Shown here one piece after another: positions 1 to 5,798 of a stretch of DNA of 9,404 nt. The first letter of the stretch is position 1, and each line of letters starts with the position of its first letter. Made by a program: the position numbers and the translations under genes. The DNA is from an uncultured Propionibacteriaceae bacterium (GTDB lineage: Bacteria > Actinomycetota > Actinomycetes > Propionibacteriales > Propionibacteriaceae). The stretch is taken from contig CALLVV010000071.1 in NCBI GenBank assembly GCA_938012815.1, positions 1-9,404 on the forward strand, in the 5' to 3' direction. The notes beneath the pieces were generated by a model. That model saw only the letters and a list, made by a program, of their open reading frames with translations. It had not been told where the DNA came from and did not search any database.

Positions 1-97
1 GCGCGTCGAGGCGGGGGTTTACAGCGCCGTGGTCGCCCCCCACGAGGCACTGACGACCTTCACTCTGCTCTCCATGCCTTCCTGGCCGCAGGGCTGA
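1..97 (+). CDS. 3' end of an unidentified gene (partial)
   Basis: An open frame enters from the left edge (first full codon at 2) and ends at TGA 95-97. The 31 visible codons give a tail containing VEAGVYSAVVAPHEAL and ending SMPSWPQG. Almost every third base is G or C (about 26 of 31), as in the well-supported genes of this window, so this is probably a real C-terminus. A terminator-like hairpin follows 18 bases after the stop. No motif in this fragment identifies a family, so I propose no function. The bases to the left of the window would be needed to name it. Confidence 0.55.
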   Translation, partial: RVEAGVYSAVVAPHEALTTFTLLSMPSWPQG

Positions 98-114
98 TTC
101 ACACGGGAGCCGGA

Positions 115-140
115 ACCGGACTTCGCAGGGGGAGTCTGGT
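115..140 (+). terminator. Hairpin after the first gene, probable terminator
   Basis: Arms 115-124 and 131-140 pair over 10 positions (two G-U wobbles) around the 6-base loop GCAGGG. The hairpin starts 18 bases after the stop codon at 97. There is no T-run after it, which is common for terminators in high-GC actinobacteria. Placement and stem are seen directly. The terminator role is inferred. Confidence 0.4.
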
Positions 141-234
141 GGTTGTGGCGTGCCTGAAACCGGCCGGTCCGACGAAGAAACAGTTGCTCTTGGAGCTCCC
201 GAGCCGGGGTGCGAATCACCCTCGAGAAGGCAAA

Positions 235-264
235 TTGGCCGAAAGGTCGACGAACCCCTATACT
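235..264 (+). promoter_or_regulatory. Candidate sigma70-type promoter
   Basis: TATACT at 259-264 is a close match to a -10 box, and TTGGCC at 235-240 is a moderate -35 match with an 18-base spacer. Transcription would start near 270-272, exactly at the base of the hairpin at 270-297. The -35 box is also one arm of a small stem capped by a GAAA tetraloop (TTGGCC-GAAA-GGTCGA, 235-250), so the stretch could instead belong to a folded RNA that starts further upstream. Confidence 0.4.
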
Positions 265-269
265 TTCGT

Positions 270-297
270 CGGCGGTTCGTTGTTCAACGATTCGCCG
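270..297 (+). repeat. Leader hairpin / near-perfect inverted repeat
   Basis: CGGCGGTTCGTTG (270-282) faces CAACGATTCGCCG (285-297). As RNA this gives a stem with one U-U mismatch and one G-U wobble, closed by a GTTC loop. It lies right at the predicted transcription start and just before a GGGAGGAGG stretch (302-310). It could stabilise the 5' end of a transcript or be a protein-binding operator. Neither role is shown by sequence alone. Confidence 0.5.
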
Positions 298-325
298 AAC
301 CGGGAGGAGGTCGTTTCTCCCCGCC

Positions 326-475
326 ATGTCGTCAGTAAGAGGTGCCAATGAATCACCAGCGTTCGCTTCTGCGAAGGCCGTCCCGCAGGCCCGGCAGACG
401 ACCTCCGCGACGGCCCCCGAACCGGTGCCGGCGCCCGTGAAACCCGGACTGCTCAGGATCGGCCACGAAGGCTGA
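326..475 (+). CDS. Possible small protein, 49 codons
   Basis: An ATG at 326 opens a 49-codon frame ending at TGA 473-475. The second half has strong G/C third-position bias and encodes an Ala/Pro-rich stretch (TAPEPVPAPVKPG). The first 15 codons do not share this bias. A purine-rich GGGAGGAGG lies at 302-310, but 15 bases before the ATG, which is too far for a normal ribosome site. A competing 30-codon frame starts at ATG 348 with a better site (AAGAGG 337-342, 5-base gap) and ends at 440. It would give an Arg/Pro-rich peptide (12 Arg) that looks like a shadow of the first frame. No signal peptide or family is recognisable. The promoter candidate upstream and two terminator-like hairpins starting 19 bases after the stop support a transcript here, but not necessarily a translated one. 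Confidence 0.3.
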   Translation: MSSVRGANESPAFASAKAVPQARQTTSATAPEPVPAPVKPGLLRIGHEG

Positions 476-493
476 GCCGGGCAGGACGAAACA

Positions 494-528
494 GGGCCGG
501 GTCCGGGGAACCGCCCCGGCGCCGGCCC
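494..528 (+). terminator. Very stable GC hairpin, probable terminator (first of two)
   Basis: The outer stem GGGCCGG (494-500) pairs with CCGGCCC (522-528). The inner stem CCGGGG (503-508) pairs with CCCCGG (514-519) around the loop AACCG. That is 13 G-C pairs with one small internal loop. It begins 19 bases after the end of the possible small ORF. It has no following T-run, as often in actinobacteria. Confidence 0.55.
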
Positions 529-534
529 TCGCAG

Positions 535-575
535 AGAGGCCTGTCCTGTGTCCCCCCTCTAACGGACAGGCCTCT
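535..575 (+). terminator. 12-bp perfect inverted repeat, probable terminator (second of two)
   Basis: AGAGGCCTGTCC (535-546) is the exact reverse complement of GGACAGGCCTCT (564-575), with a 17-base pyrimidine-rich loop. It lies seven bases after the previous hairpin. Tandem strong hairpins like this usually mark the end of a transcription unit or insulate two units. The perfect symmetry would let it act on either strand. Confidence 0.55.
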
Positions 576-578
576 TCG

Positions 579-635
579 CGCGGGAACAGATTTCCGTGAT
601 GTGTCCACGAGACACCGTCGAAACCTGTTCCCGCG
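579..635. repeat. 11-bp perfect inverted repeat enclosing a smaller hairpin
   Basis: CGCGGGAACAG (579-589) is matched by CTGTTCCCGCG (625-635) with 35 bases between. Inside lies GTGTC (601-605) facing GACAC (611-615) around a 5-base loop. Together they can form a two-tier stem. This is the third consecutive perfect or near-perfect inverted repeat within about 140 bases. The role is unknown. Possibilities are a folded RNA, a binding site or a duplicated terminator relic. Confidence 0.45.
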
Positions 636-714
636 GCGGCCTCTACCCGAGCAGGAAGAGGATTTTCCCGAGAACCCGGGCGGAGTGGGACCACGCCGGA
701 CGCCGTTCCGCGGA

Positions 715-749
715 CCCCGTGAGGGGTGGTGCTCAGGTTCCTCACGGGG
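715..749. repeat. 10-bp perfect hairpin in the adhesin upstream region
   Basis: CCCCGTGAGG (715-724) is the exact reverse complement of CCTCACGGGG (740-749), with a 15-base loop. It lies about 100 bases before the adhesin start and upstream of the ECF-type promoter candidate. If the adhesin transcript starts further upstream it would be a leader hairpin or attenuator. If it starts at the ECF promoter it would be outside the transcript. No other gene is visible between 636 and 852. Confidence 0.45.
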
Positions 750-807
750 ACTACCCGAAAACCGTCTCAAGGAGTTATCGTCAGTCATGCGATGCTCATC
801 GTCGCCA

Positions 808-833
808 GGAACTTTTGTGGACCCCCCGGCGTT
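808..833 (+). promoter_or_regulatory. Candidate ECF-sigma promoter of the adhesin
   Basis: GGAAC (808-812) and CGTT (830-833) are separated by 17 bases. This matches the GGAAC...CGTT pattern known for ECF sigma factors of the SigE/RpoE type. Transcription would start near 839-841, giving a leader of only about 13 bases that consists of the ribosome site GGGAGGGAAG and the ATG at 853. The position fits well. Short motifs like this also occur by chance in GC-rich DNA. Confidence 0.4.
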
Positions 834-852
834 GAAATACCCGGGAGGGAAG

Positions 853-2001
853 ATGCATCTTGATGGTTCGCGCACGTCGCGAGGGCGTGTCGCGGCCGCG
901 GTCTTCGTCATGTTCGCGATGCTGATCGTCTTCTTCGTCACAGGGGCACCCCCGGCCCAGGCGAGGATCAACTCTGACATCGTCTTCACCGATGCCGTCC
1001 TCAAGCACGTGGACCAGTCAGGAAACCCCGTCGCCGACCGTCAGGAGGTCTGGCAGGGCGATCACCTCGAGTTCGACGTCAACTACGACGGAAGCAACGC
1101 CCACGTGGCGTTCGGCGACGAGTTCACGATCGAGCTTCCCGGTTTCCTCAGGCTCCGGGACACCGCCGCCCGTAGACCGATGACCACTGCCGACGGGACC
1201 AGCGTCGGCGAGTGCGTCCTCAACAACACGGGAACGAGCTCAACCGTCAGCTGCGTCTTCAAGGAGGCGATTCGCAGGAAGGCGGATGTCAAGGGCTCCA
1301 TCCGTGTCAACCTTCAGGTCGTTGAAACCACCACTGCTGCGGTCGCCGGGATCGGACTCAACGGCAGGAGCCAAACCATCCCCCTGCCCTATGACAAACC
1401 CGTCACCGTCAAACCCGCCGTGCCGTGGCAGCCCGCGAGCAAACCGAGCGGCCATGCCGAACAGCTCACGTCCAACTCCAAAGGGGTCAACTGGGACGTC
1501 ACGGTCCCCGGCGCCTGGCTGAACACGAACCACCCGTCCGGTTCCCGGGTGGTCTTGAAGAACACCGTCACCCCGGGAACGTTCTCCCACGATTCCGCCG
1601 ACTGGGCCTACAGCCGCGTGATCGAGGAGTGCGCCGATCCGCGGAACCCGGACACCAGCCTCTCCCGCGTCGTCGCGGACGGCATCGGAAAGAGCGTCGA
1701 CGGATTCCGGTTGAAGGTCGACGTCTCCGGCCAGCAGGGCAGCGTCCTGACCATGAACGGCCCGTGGAACAGCCTCTGCAACTATCACGTCACACTGCGT
1801 TCCCTGTTCAACGACAACCAGGCGGTCGACAAGGCCGTCACCTACGTGAACACCACATCCTTCGAGAACATCGGCGAAACGGTGACCACCGAGAGCAGAT
1901 ACCAGGAAACCTTCGTCGGCACCGTCAGCTACCGCGAGGCCGGGAAGGTCATGCTGCCCTCCGGTCCCGTCGAAACGCCCTTGGCTTCCGAGAGCGCATA
2001 G
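853..2001 (+). CDS. Secreted Ig-like (SdrG/Big_8-type) adhesin, apparently lacking its anchor
   Basis: The 382-residue protein starts at ATG 853, chosen because GGGAGGGA (843-850) sits just upstream and a clear signal peptide follows. That signal peptide has Arg residues at 7-12, a hydrophobic core at about 13-31 and an AQA cleavage site after residue 37. The frame is open back to 601, but that part is Arg-rich and unlike coding sequence. The mature protein begins NSDIVFTDAVLKHV, continues with WQGDHLEFDVNYDG and FGDEFTIELPGFLRL, and so resembles the first Ig-like domain of SdrG/ClfA-type adhesins (about 38-170). A second beta-rich domain covers about 180-350. Cys121/134 and Cys260/309 could form disulfides. 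Such proteins normally end in stalk repeats and an LPXTG anchor. Here the protein stops at ETPLASESA with neither. It probably binds a host or surface ligand, but the ligand cannot be read from sequence. The family is fairly secure; loss of the end by frameshift is an inference. Confidence 0.75.
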   Translation: MHLDGSRTSRGRVAAAVFVMFAMLIVFFVTGAPPAQARINSDIVFTDAVLKHVDQSGNPVADRQEVWQGDHLEFDVNYDGSNAHVAFGDEFTIELPGFLRLRDTAARRPMTTADGTSVGECVLNNTGTSSTVSCVFKEAIRRKADVKGSIRVNLQVVETTTAAVAGIGLNGRSQTIPLPYDKPVTVKPAVPWQPASKPSGHAEQLTSNSKGVNWDVTVPGAWLNTNHPSGSRVVLKNTVTPGTFSHDSADWAYSRVIEECADPRNPDTSLSRVVADGIGKSVDGFRLKVDVSGQQGSVLTMNGPWNSLCNYHVTLRSLFNDNQAVDKAVTYVNTTSFENIGETVTTESRYQETFVGTVSYREAGKVMLPSGPVETPLASESA

Positions 2002-2010
2002 CCGCGACTT

Positions 2011-2025
2011 GCCCTTTGGGCTTTT
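2011..2025 (+). terminator. Tiny hairpin plus T-run after the adhesin
   Basis: GCCC-TTT-GGGC (2011-2021) is followed by TTTT (2022-2025), ten bases after the adhesin stop. The stem has only four G-C pairs and a three-base loop, so it is weak as an intrinsic terminator. It overlaps the hydrophobic +1-frame stretch described in the findings. Confidence 0.2.
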
Positions 2026-2087
2026 GGCGCTGCCCGGATTGATCCTTGGGCTATTGTTCCCATGCGGACGACGGGAGGCAGGAACAC

Positions 2088-4778
2088 ATGGTGGACAAAC
2101 GGCAGCGACTCGTGATCGTCGAATCACCCACGAAGGCGACGAAAATCGCCGGTTACCTCGGTGACGGCTACATGGTGGAGTCCAGCCGCGGCCACATCCG
2201 CGACCTACCAACCGGCGCCGCCGAGGTGCCCGCGAGGTACAAAGGCCTCAAGTGGGCGCGCACCGGCGTTAACATCGACGACAACTTCGCCCCCCTCTAC
2301 GTGGTGGCCGCCGACAAGAAAGCGACGCTGCGGGAACTGAAGCAGAAACTCAAGGCTGCCGACGAACTCCTCCTGGCCACCGATGGTGACCGTGAGGGCG
2401 AGGCCATCGCCTGGCACCTGATGGAGGAACTCAAACCCAAGGTGCCGGCCCATCGCATGGTTTTCCACGAGATCACGCCGGCGGCCATCGCCGAGGCGGT
2501 CGCCAACCCCCGCCCGCTCGACGTCGACCTCGTCGACGCGCAGGAGACCCGCCGCATCCTCGACCGCCTCTACGGCTACGAGGTCTCCCCGGTGTTGTGG
2601 AAGAAGGTCATGCCGAAACTGTCGGCGGGCCGGGTGCAGTCCGTCGCCACCCGTCTCGTCGTCGACCGGGAACGGGAACGCATCGCGTTCGTGCCCGCCG
2701 GCTACTGGGACCTCGACGTGACCCTCGACGGCGGCGCCGAGGCGGATCCCCGCACCTTCCCTGCGCGCCTGACCTCCCTCGACGGAGTGCGTATCGCCCA
2801 GGGTCGCGACTTCGACTCCACCGGCCAGCCCACCAGCGCATCCGTCGCAGTACTGGACGAGACCACCGCCACCGCGCTCGCCGCAGCCCTCGAGGCCGCC
2901 ACGTTCCGCGTCGAGCAGGTGGAGGCCAGGCCCTACACCCGTCGTCCCTACGAGCCGTTCCGCACCACCACCCTCCAGCAGGAGGCCGGCCGGAAACTCG
3001 GGTTCACGTCGCAACGGACCATGTCGGTGGCCCAGGAGCTCTACGAGAAGGGCTTCATCACTTATATGCGAACTGACTCCGTCACACTGGCGGACTCCGC
3101 CATCGCGGCGGCCCGCGACCAGGTCGAGCAGCTGTTCGGGGCACGCTACCTACCCGTGAAACCCCGCATCTACGCCTCGAAGGTGAAAAACGCCCAAGAG
3201 GCCCACGAGGCCATCCGGCCCGCGGGTGACGTCTTCACCCATCCCGATGCCACCGGCCTGTCCGGTGACGCCCACCGCCTGTACCAGCTGATCTGGATGC
3301 GTACCCTCGCATCCCAGATGGCCGACGCGAAGGGCGAACAGGTCAGCGTCGCCATCTCAGCCGCCCCCACCGCTCCGGTGCAGGCGGGAACAGGCGCGGT
3401 GGAACGCGCCGAGCTGACCGCGTCGGGTCGCACCATCTCCTTCCACGGGTTCCTGAAGGCCTATGTCGCCGGCACCGATGACGACTCCACTAGCGACGAC
3501 AAGCAGTCGCGGCTGCCGCAGCTCACCGCGGGCCAGGAACTCGCAGCCGAGAAGGTGAGGGCGGCCGGGCACGAGACCAAACCCCCGGTCCGCTACACCG
3601 AGCCCTCCCTCGTGGCGAAACTGGAGGAACTGGAGATCGGCCGTCCCTCCACGTACGCATCCATCATCCGCACCATCACCGCCCGCGACTACGTGTTCAA
3701 GAAGGGCTCCGCGCTGGTGCCGACTTGGTTGGCATTCGCCGTCACCCGGCTGCTGGAGGAACATTTCACCGAGCTGGTGGACTACACCTTCACCGCGCAG
3801 CTGGAGGAACTGCTCGACGAGATCGCGGGTGGCAGGGCCGAACGACTCAAGGTCCTCACCGACTTCTACCGTGGTCCCGACGGCGACAGCGCCAAGGGCC
3901 TCGAGAAGCTCGTCACCGAACTCGGCGACATCGATGCGAAAGGATTGTCGACCTTCCCGCTCGGCGACTCCGGCATCGATGTGCGCGTCGGACGCTACGG
4001 CACCTACGTCGAGGCCGCCGACGGGCGTCGCGCCAACGTCCCCGACGACCTGCCGCCCGACGGGCTGACCGCGGAGGTCGCAGAGGAGCTGCTCAGTCGC
4101 CCCCTCGACCAGGAACGCGAACTCGGCGTCGACCCGGATTCCGGGCGCATGGTGGTGGCGAAGAACGGCCGGTTCGGACCCTACGTGACCGAAGTGCTGC
4201 CGGAAGGCACCCCGAAGTCGGTGAAACCCCGGACGGCATCGCTGTTCAGGTCAATGTCCCTCGACAGCGTCGACCTGGCCACGGCGCAGCGTCTGATGAG
4301 CCTGCCCCGGGTGGTCGGCAAGGACCCGGAGGGAGTCGAGATCACCGCGCAGAACGGCCGTTACGGGCCGTATCTGAAGAAGGGCAGCGACTCGCGGTCG
4401 CTGACCAGCGAGGAACAGATTTTCGACATCACACTCGATGAGGCCCTCGCCATCTACGCCGCCCCCAAGGTCCGCGGGCGCGCGGCCGCCGCGCCACCGC
4501 TGAAGGAGTTCGGCGCCGACCCAGCCAGCGGCAAACCCGTCGTGCTGAAGTCGGGGCGGTTCGGGCCCTACGTCACCGACGGCGAGACCAACGCCACCCT
4601 GCGTCGCGACGATTCGCCCGAGACCATCACCCCGGAACGCGCTTTCGAACTGCTCGCGGAGAAACGCGCCAAGGGTCCGGCGAAGAAACCCGCCCGGAAG
4701 ACCACCGCCAAGAAGAAGACGACAACCGCAGCGAAGAAGACCACGACGAGCAAGAAGACCACCCCCAAAGCCGAGTGA
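2088..4778 (+). CDS. topA: DNA topoisomerase I (type IA)
   Basis: This enzyme relaxes negative supercoils by cutting and rejoining one DNA strand through a 5'-phosphotyrosine link. The start is ATG 2088 (896 residues) because GGGAGG at 2073-2078 is nine bases upstream. The frame is open to a TTG at 2046, but without a ribosome site. The TOPRIM domain begins LVIVESPTKA with Glu12, and ATDGDREGEA carries the metal-binding Asp99, Asp101 and Glu103. The strand-cutting Tyr326 is in FITYMRTDS. The conserved GRPSTYASI motif is near residue 516. The C-terminus has no zinc-finger cysteine clusters. Instead it has four related repeats with a GRYGTY/GRFGPY/GRYGPY core near residues 630, 690, 755 and 825, then a Lys/Thr/Ala-rich tail from about 862. 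This is the actinobacterial layout, in which the basic tail aids DNA binding. Codon use is strongly G/C at third positions. It appears intact and essential. Confidence 0.98.
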   Translation: MVDKRQRLVIVESPTKATKIAGYLGDGYMVESSRGHIRDLPTGAAEVPARYKGLKWARTGVNIDDNFAPLYVVAADKKATLRELKQKLKAADELLLATDGDREGEAIAWHLMEELKPKVPAHRMVFHEITPAAIAEAVANPRPLDVDLVDAQETRRILDRLYGYEVSPVLWKKVMPKLSAGRVQSVATRLVVDRERERIAFVPAGYWDLDVTLDGGAEADPRTFPARLTSLDGVRIAQGRDFDSTGQPTSASVAVLDETTATALAAALEAATFRVEQVEARPYTRRPYEPFRTTTLQQEAGRKLGFTSQRTMSVAQELYEKGFITYMRTDSVTLADSAIAAARDQVEQLFGARYLPVKPRIYASKVKNAQEAHEAIRPAGDVFTHPDATGLSGDAHRLYQLIWMRTLASQMADAKGEQVSVAISAAPTAPVQAGTGAVERAELTASGRTISFHGFLKAYVAGTDDDSTSDDKQSRLPQLTAGQELAAEKVRAAGHETKPPVRYTEPSLVAKLEELEIGRPSTYASIIRTITARDYVFKKGSALVPTWLAFAVTRLLEEHFTELVDYTFTAQLEELLDEIAGGRAERLKVLTDFYRGPDGDSAKGLEKLVTELGDIDAKGLSTFPLGDSGIDVRVGRYGTYVEAADGRRANVPDDLPPDGLTAEVAEELLSRPLDQERELGVDPDSGRMVVAKNGRFGPYVTEVLPEGTPKSVKPRTASLFRSMSLDSVDLATAQRLMSLPRVVGKDPEGVEITAQNGRYGPYLKKGSDSRSLTSEEQIFDITLDEALAIYAAPKVRGRAAAAPPLKEFGADPASGKPVVLKSGRFGPYVTDGETNATLRRDDSPETITPERAFELLAEKRAKGPAKKPARKTTAKKKTTTAAKKTTTSKKTTPKAE

Positions 4779-4827
4779 GCCGGGGCGGCGCGTTCTGCGT
4801 CAGCTGACTGAGCGGGTCGTCCGGCTC
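4777..4827 (+). terminator. Possible weak terminator after topA
   Basis: GAGCCGG (4777-4783, overlapping the stop codon) faces CCGGCTC (4821-4827), a perfect 7-bp inverted repeat with a long 37-base interior that also contains the palindrome TCAGCTGA (4800-4807). There is no T-run. It is the best terminator candidate in the 154-base gap before the next gene, but weak. The rest of the gap has TATGCT at 4900-4905, a possible -10 box for the next gene without a good -35 partner. Confidence 0.25.
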
Positions 4828-4932
4828 GGACAGGGTCTCGTCCCTTGCCTTCCGCCTGCACGACCATTTGTCAACGCGCTTTCTGGCGCATCAAACCACT
4901 ATGCTCAAGTGGGTGTTGGCCCATGGGGGTAG

Positions 4933-5640
4933 ATGACGGTGTTATTCGATTGGAGCAAGGTTCCGCTGGAGCTGGGACTGGTGACGCTCGCCTTTATGCT
5001 GTGCAGCATCATCGGCCTGGAACGGCAGTTCCAGCACAAGGCAGCCGGTGTCCGCACTCACTCGCTGGTGGGGCTGGGCAGCTGCGTGTTTACCCTGATC
5101 TCGGTGCATGGGTTTATCGGGCTGGCCGAGTATCAGGTGACACGGGACCCTTCACGGATCTCGGCGCAGATCGTGTCTGGTATCGGTTTTCTTGGGGCCG
5201 GGCTCATCTTCGTCAACCGCGATGTGGTCCGTGGCCTGACGACGGCGGCGTCCATCTGGCTGGCTGCGGCCATCGGCATGGCGTGTGGTTCGGGCCTGAT
5301 CCCGTTGGCGGTGTTCGCGACCGTCCTGCACTTCGTCGCAGTGTTCATCGTCGCTCCGCTGGGGCGCCTTCTACCGGCGTCAGGGGATCGCAGCACGTTG
5401 CTGATCACCTACGAGGACGGACGCGGGGCTCTGCGCGACATCCTGACCCACGCCAACTCGCTCGGCTGTGAGACCGCCCTGGTGAACACCAGGCAGCACG
5501 TGCTCGGTGGACGCCAGCTTGTCCGTGCCCAGATGAGGTTCCGTTCCGGACCGGAATTGTCTGTTGTCATGACTCAGTTGAGCGAGGTGGAAGGGGTCGT
5601 CAGCATCGACCGGTTCAACCGGGACGAGGATGAACTCTGA
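4933..5640 (+). CDS. MgtC/SapB-family inner membrane protein
   Basis: The 235-residue protein has the MgtC-family N-terminal membrane domain, with hallmark motifs IIGLERQ (about residue 25), AAGVRTHSLVGLGS (about 37-50), IVSGIGFLGAGLIF (about 80-95) and VRGLTTAASIWLAAAIGMA (about 99-117). It spans the membrane several times up to about residue 150. A soluble C-terminal domain, about 155-235, has an ACT-like pattern (STLLITYEDG at its start, VEGVVSIDRF near its end). MgtC relatives promote survival in low magnesium or inside host cells and can modulate ATP synthase; the family is also annotated as putative Mg2+ transport, which is not well supported for MgtC itself. The start is uncertain: GGGGG (4925-4929) lies only three bases before ATG 4933 but nine before the in-frame GTG 4939, which may be the true start. 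The gene has its own intergenic gap on both sides, so it is probably a single-gene unit. No Mg2+-sensing leader is visible. Confidence 0.9.
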   Translation: MTVLFDWSKVPLELGLVTLAFMLCSIIGLERQFQHKAAGVRTHSLVGLGSCVFTLISVHGFIGLAEYQVTRDPSRISAQIVSGIGFLGAGLIFVNRDVVRGLTTAASIWLAAAIGMACGSGLIPLAVFATVLHFVAVFIVAPLGRLLPASGDRSTLLITYEDGRGALRDILTHANSLGCETALVNTRQHVLGGRQLVRAQMRFRSGPELSVVMTQLSEVEGVVSIDRFNRDEDEL

Positions 5641-5798
5641 GGCGGGGCCCGGGTGGGCAAGAAATGGCTGCTGTTGGTTCCCGACCTGCTGATGGGGGGT
5701 CCTGCGGCCTGAAAACCGCTCCGCCAGTGCTACCAGGCGCCTCGAGTAGTATGCCGTCCACGGTGGGGGAAGGAATTCCAAGAAGGCAAGGATGGCCC

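Noticed and set aside
207..221. GGGTG-CGAAT-CACCC, resembling a tRNA T-arm or part of a cobalamin leader
   Set aside because: No acceptor, D or anticodon arm fits around it, the loop lacks the TTC start of a T-loop, and the cobalamin box (GCCACTG) is missing.
225..258. Partial resemblance to the cyclic-di-GMP-I riboswitch core (GGCAAA, then a GAAA-capped stem, then GACGAA)
   Set aside because: The first half matches in order, but the conserved GACGCAAAGCC and the second stem with GGTAGC...GGGTTACC are absent, so I do not call a riboswitch. A covariance-model search would settle it.
601..852. Upstream extension of the adhesin frame to ATG 601
   Set aside because: The extension is Arg/Pro-rich without coding bias, would bury the signal peptide, and lacks a ribosome site; ATG 853 has one and begins a proper signal peptide.
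1240..2211. Long minus-strand open frame across the adhesin
   Set aside because: It is the antisense shadow of a GC-rich gene; its product shows no recognisable motif and the + strand encodes a clear secreted adhesin.
2205..3014. Long minus-strand open frame inside topA
   Set aside because: It is the shadow of topA, whose TOPRIM residues and catalytic tyrosine are unambiguous.
4675..4775. Repetitive AAG/ACC-rich DNA at the topA end as a possible tandem repeat or slippage site
   Set aside because: It is explained by the Lys/Thr-rich tail common to actinobacterial topoisomerase I.
5664..5798. Upstream extension of the flavoprotein frame
   Set aside because: FAD Rossmann proteins of this class begin just before the first beta strand, which matches ATG 5799 with its own ribosome site; the extension has low-complexity, non-protein-like content.
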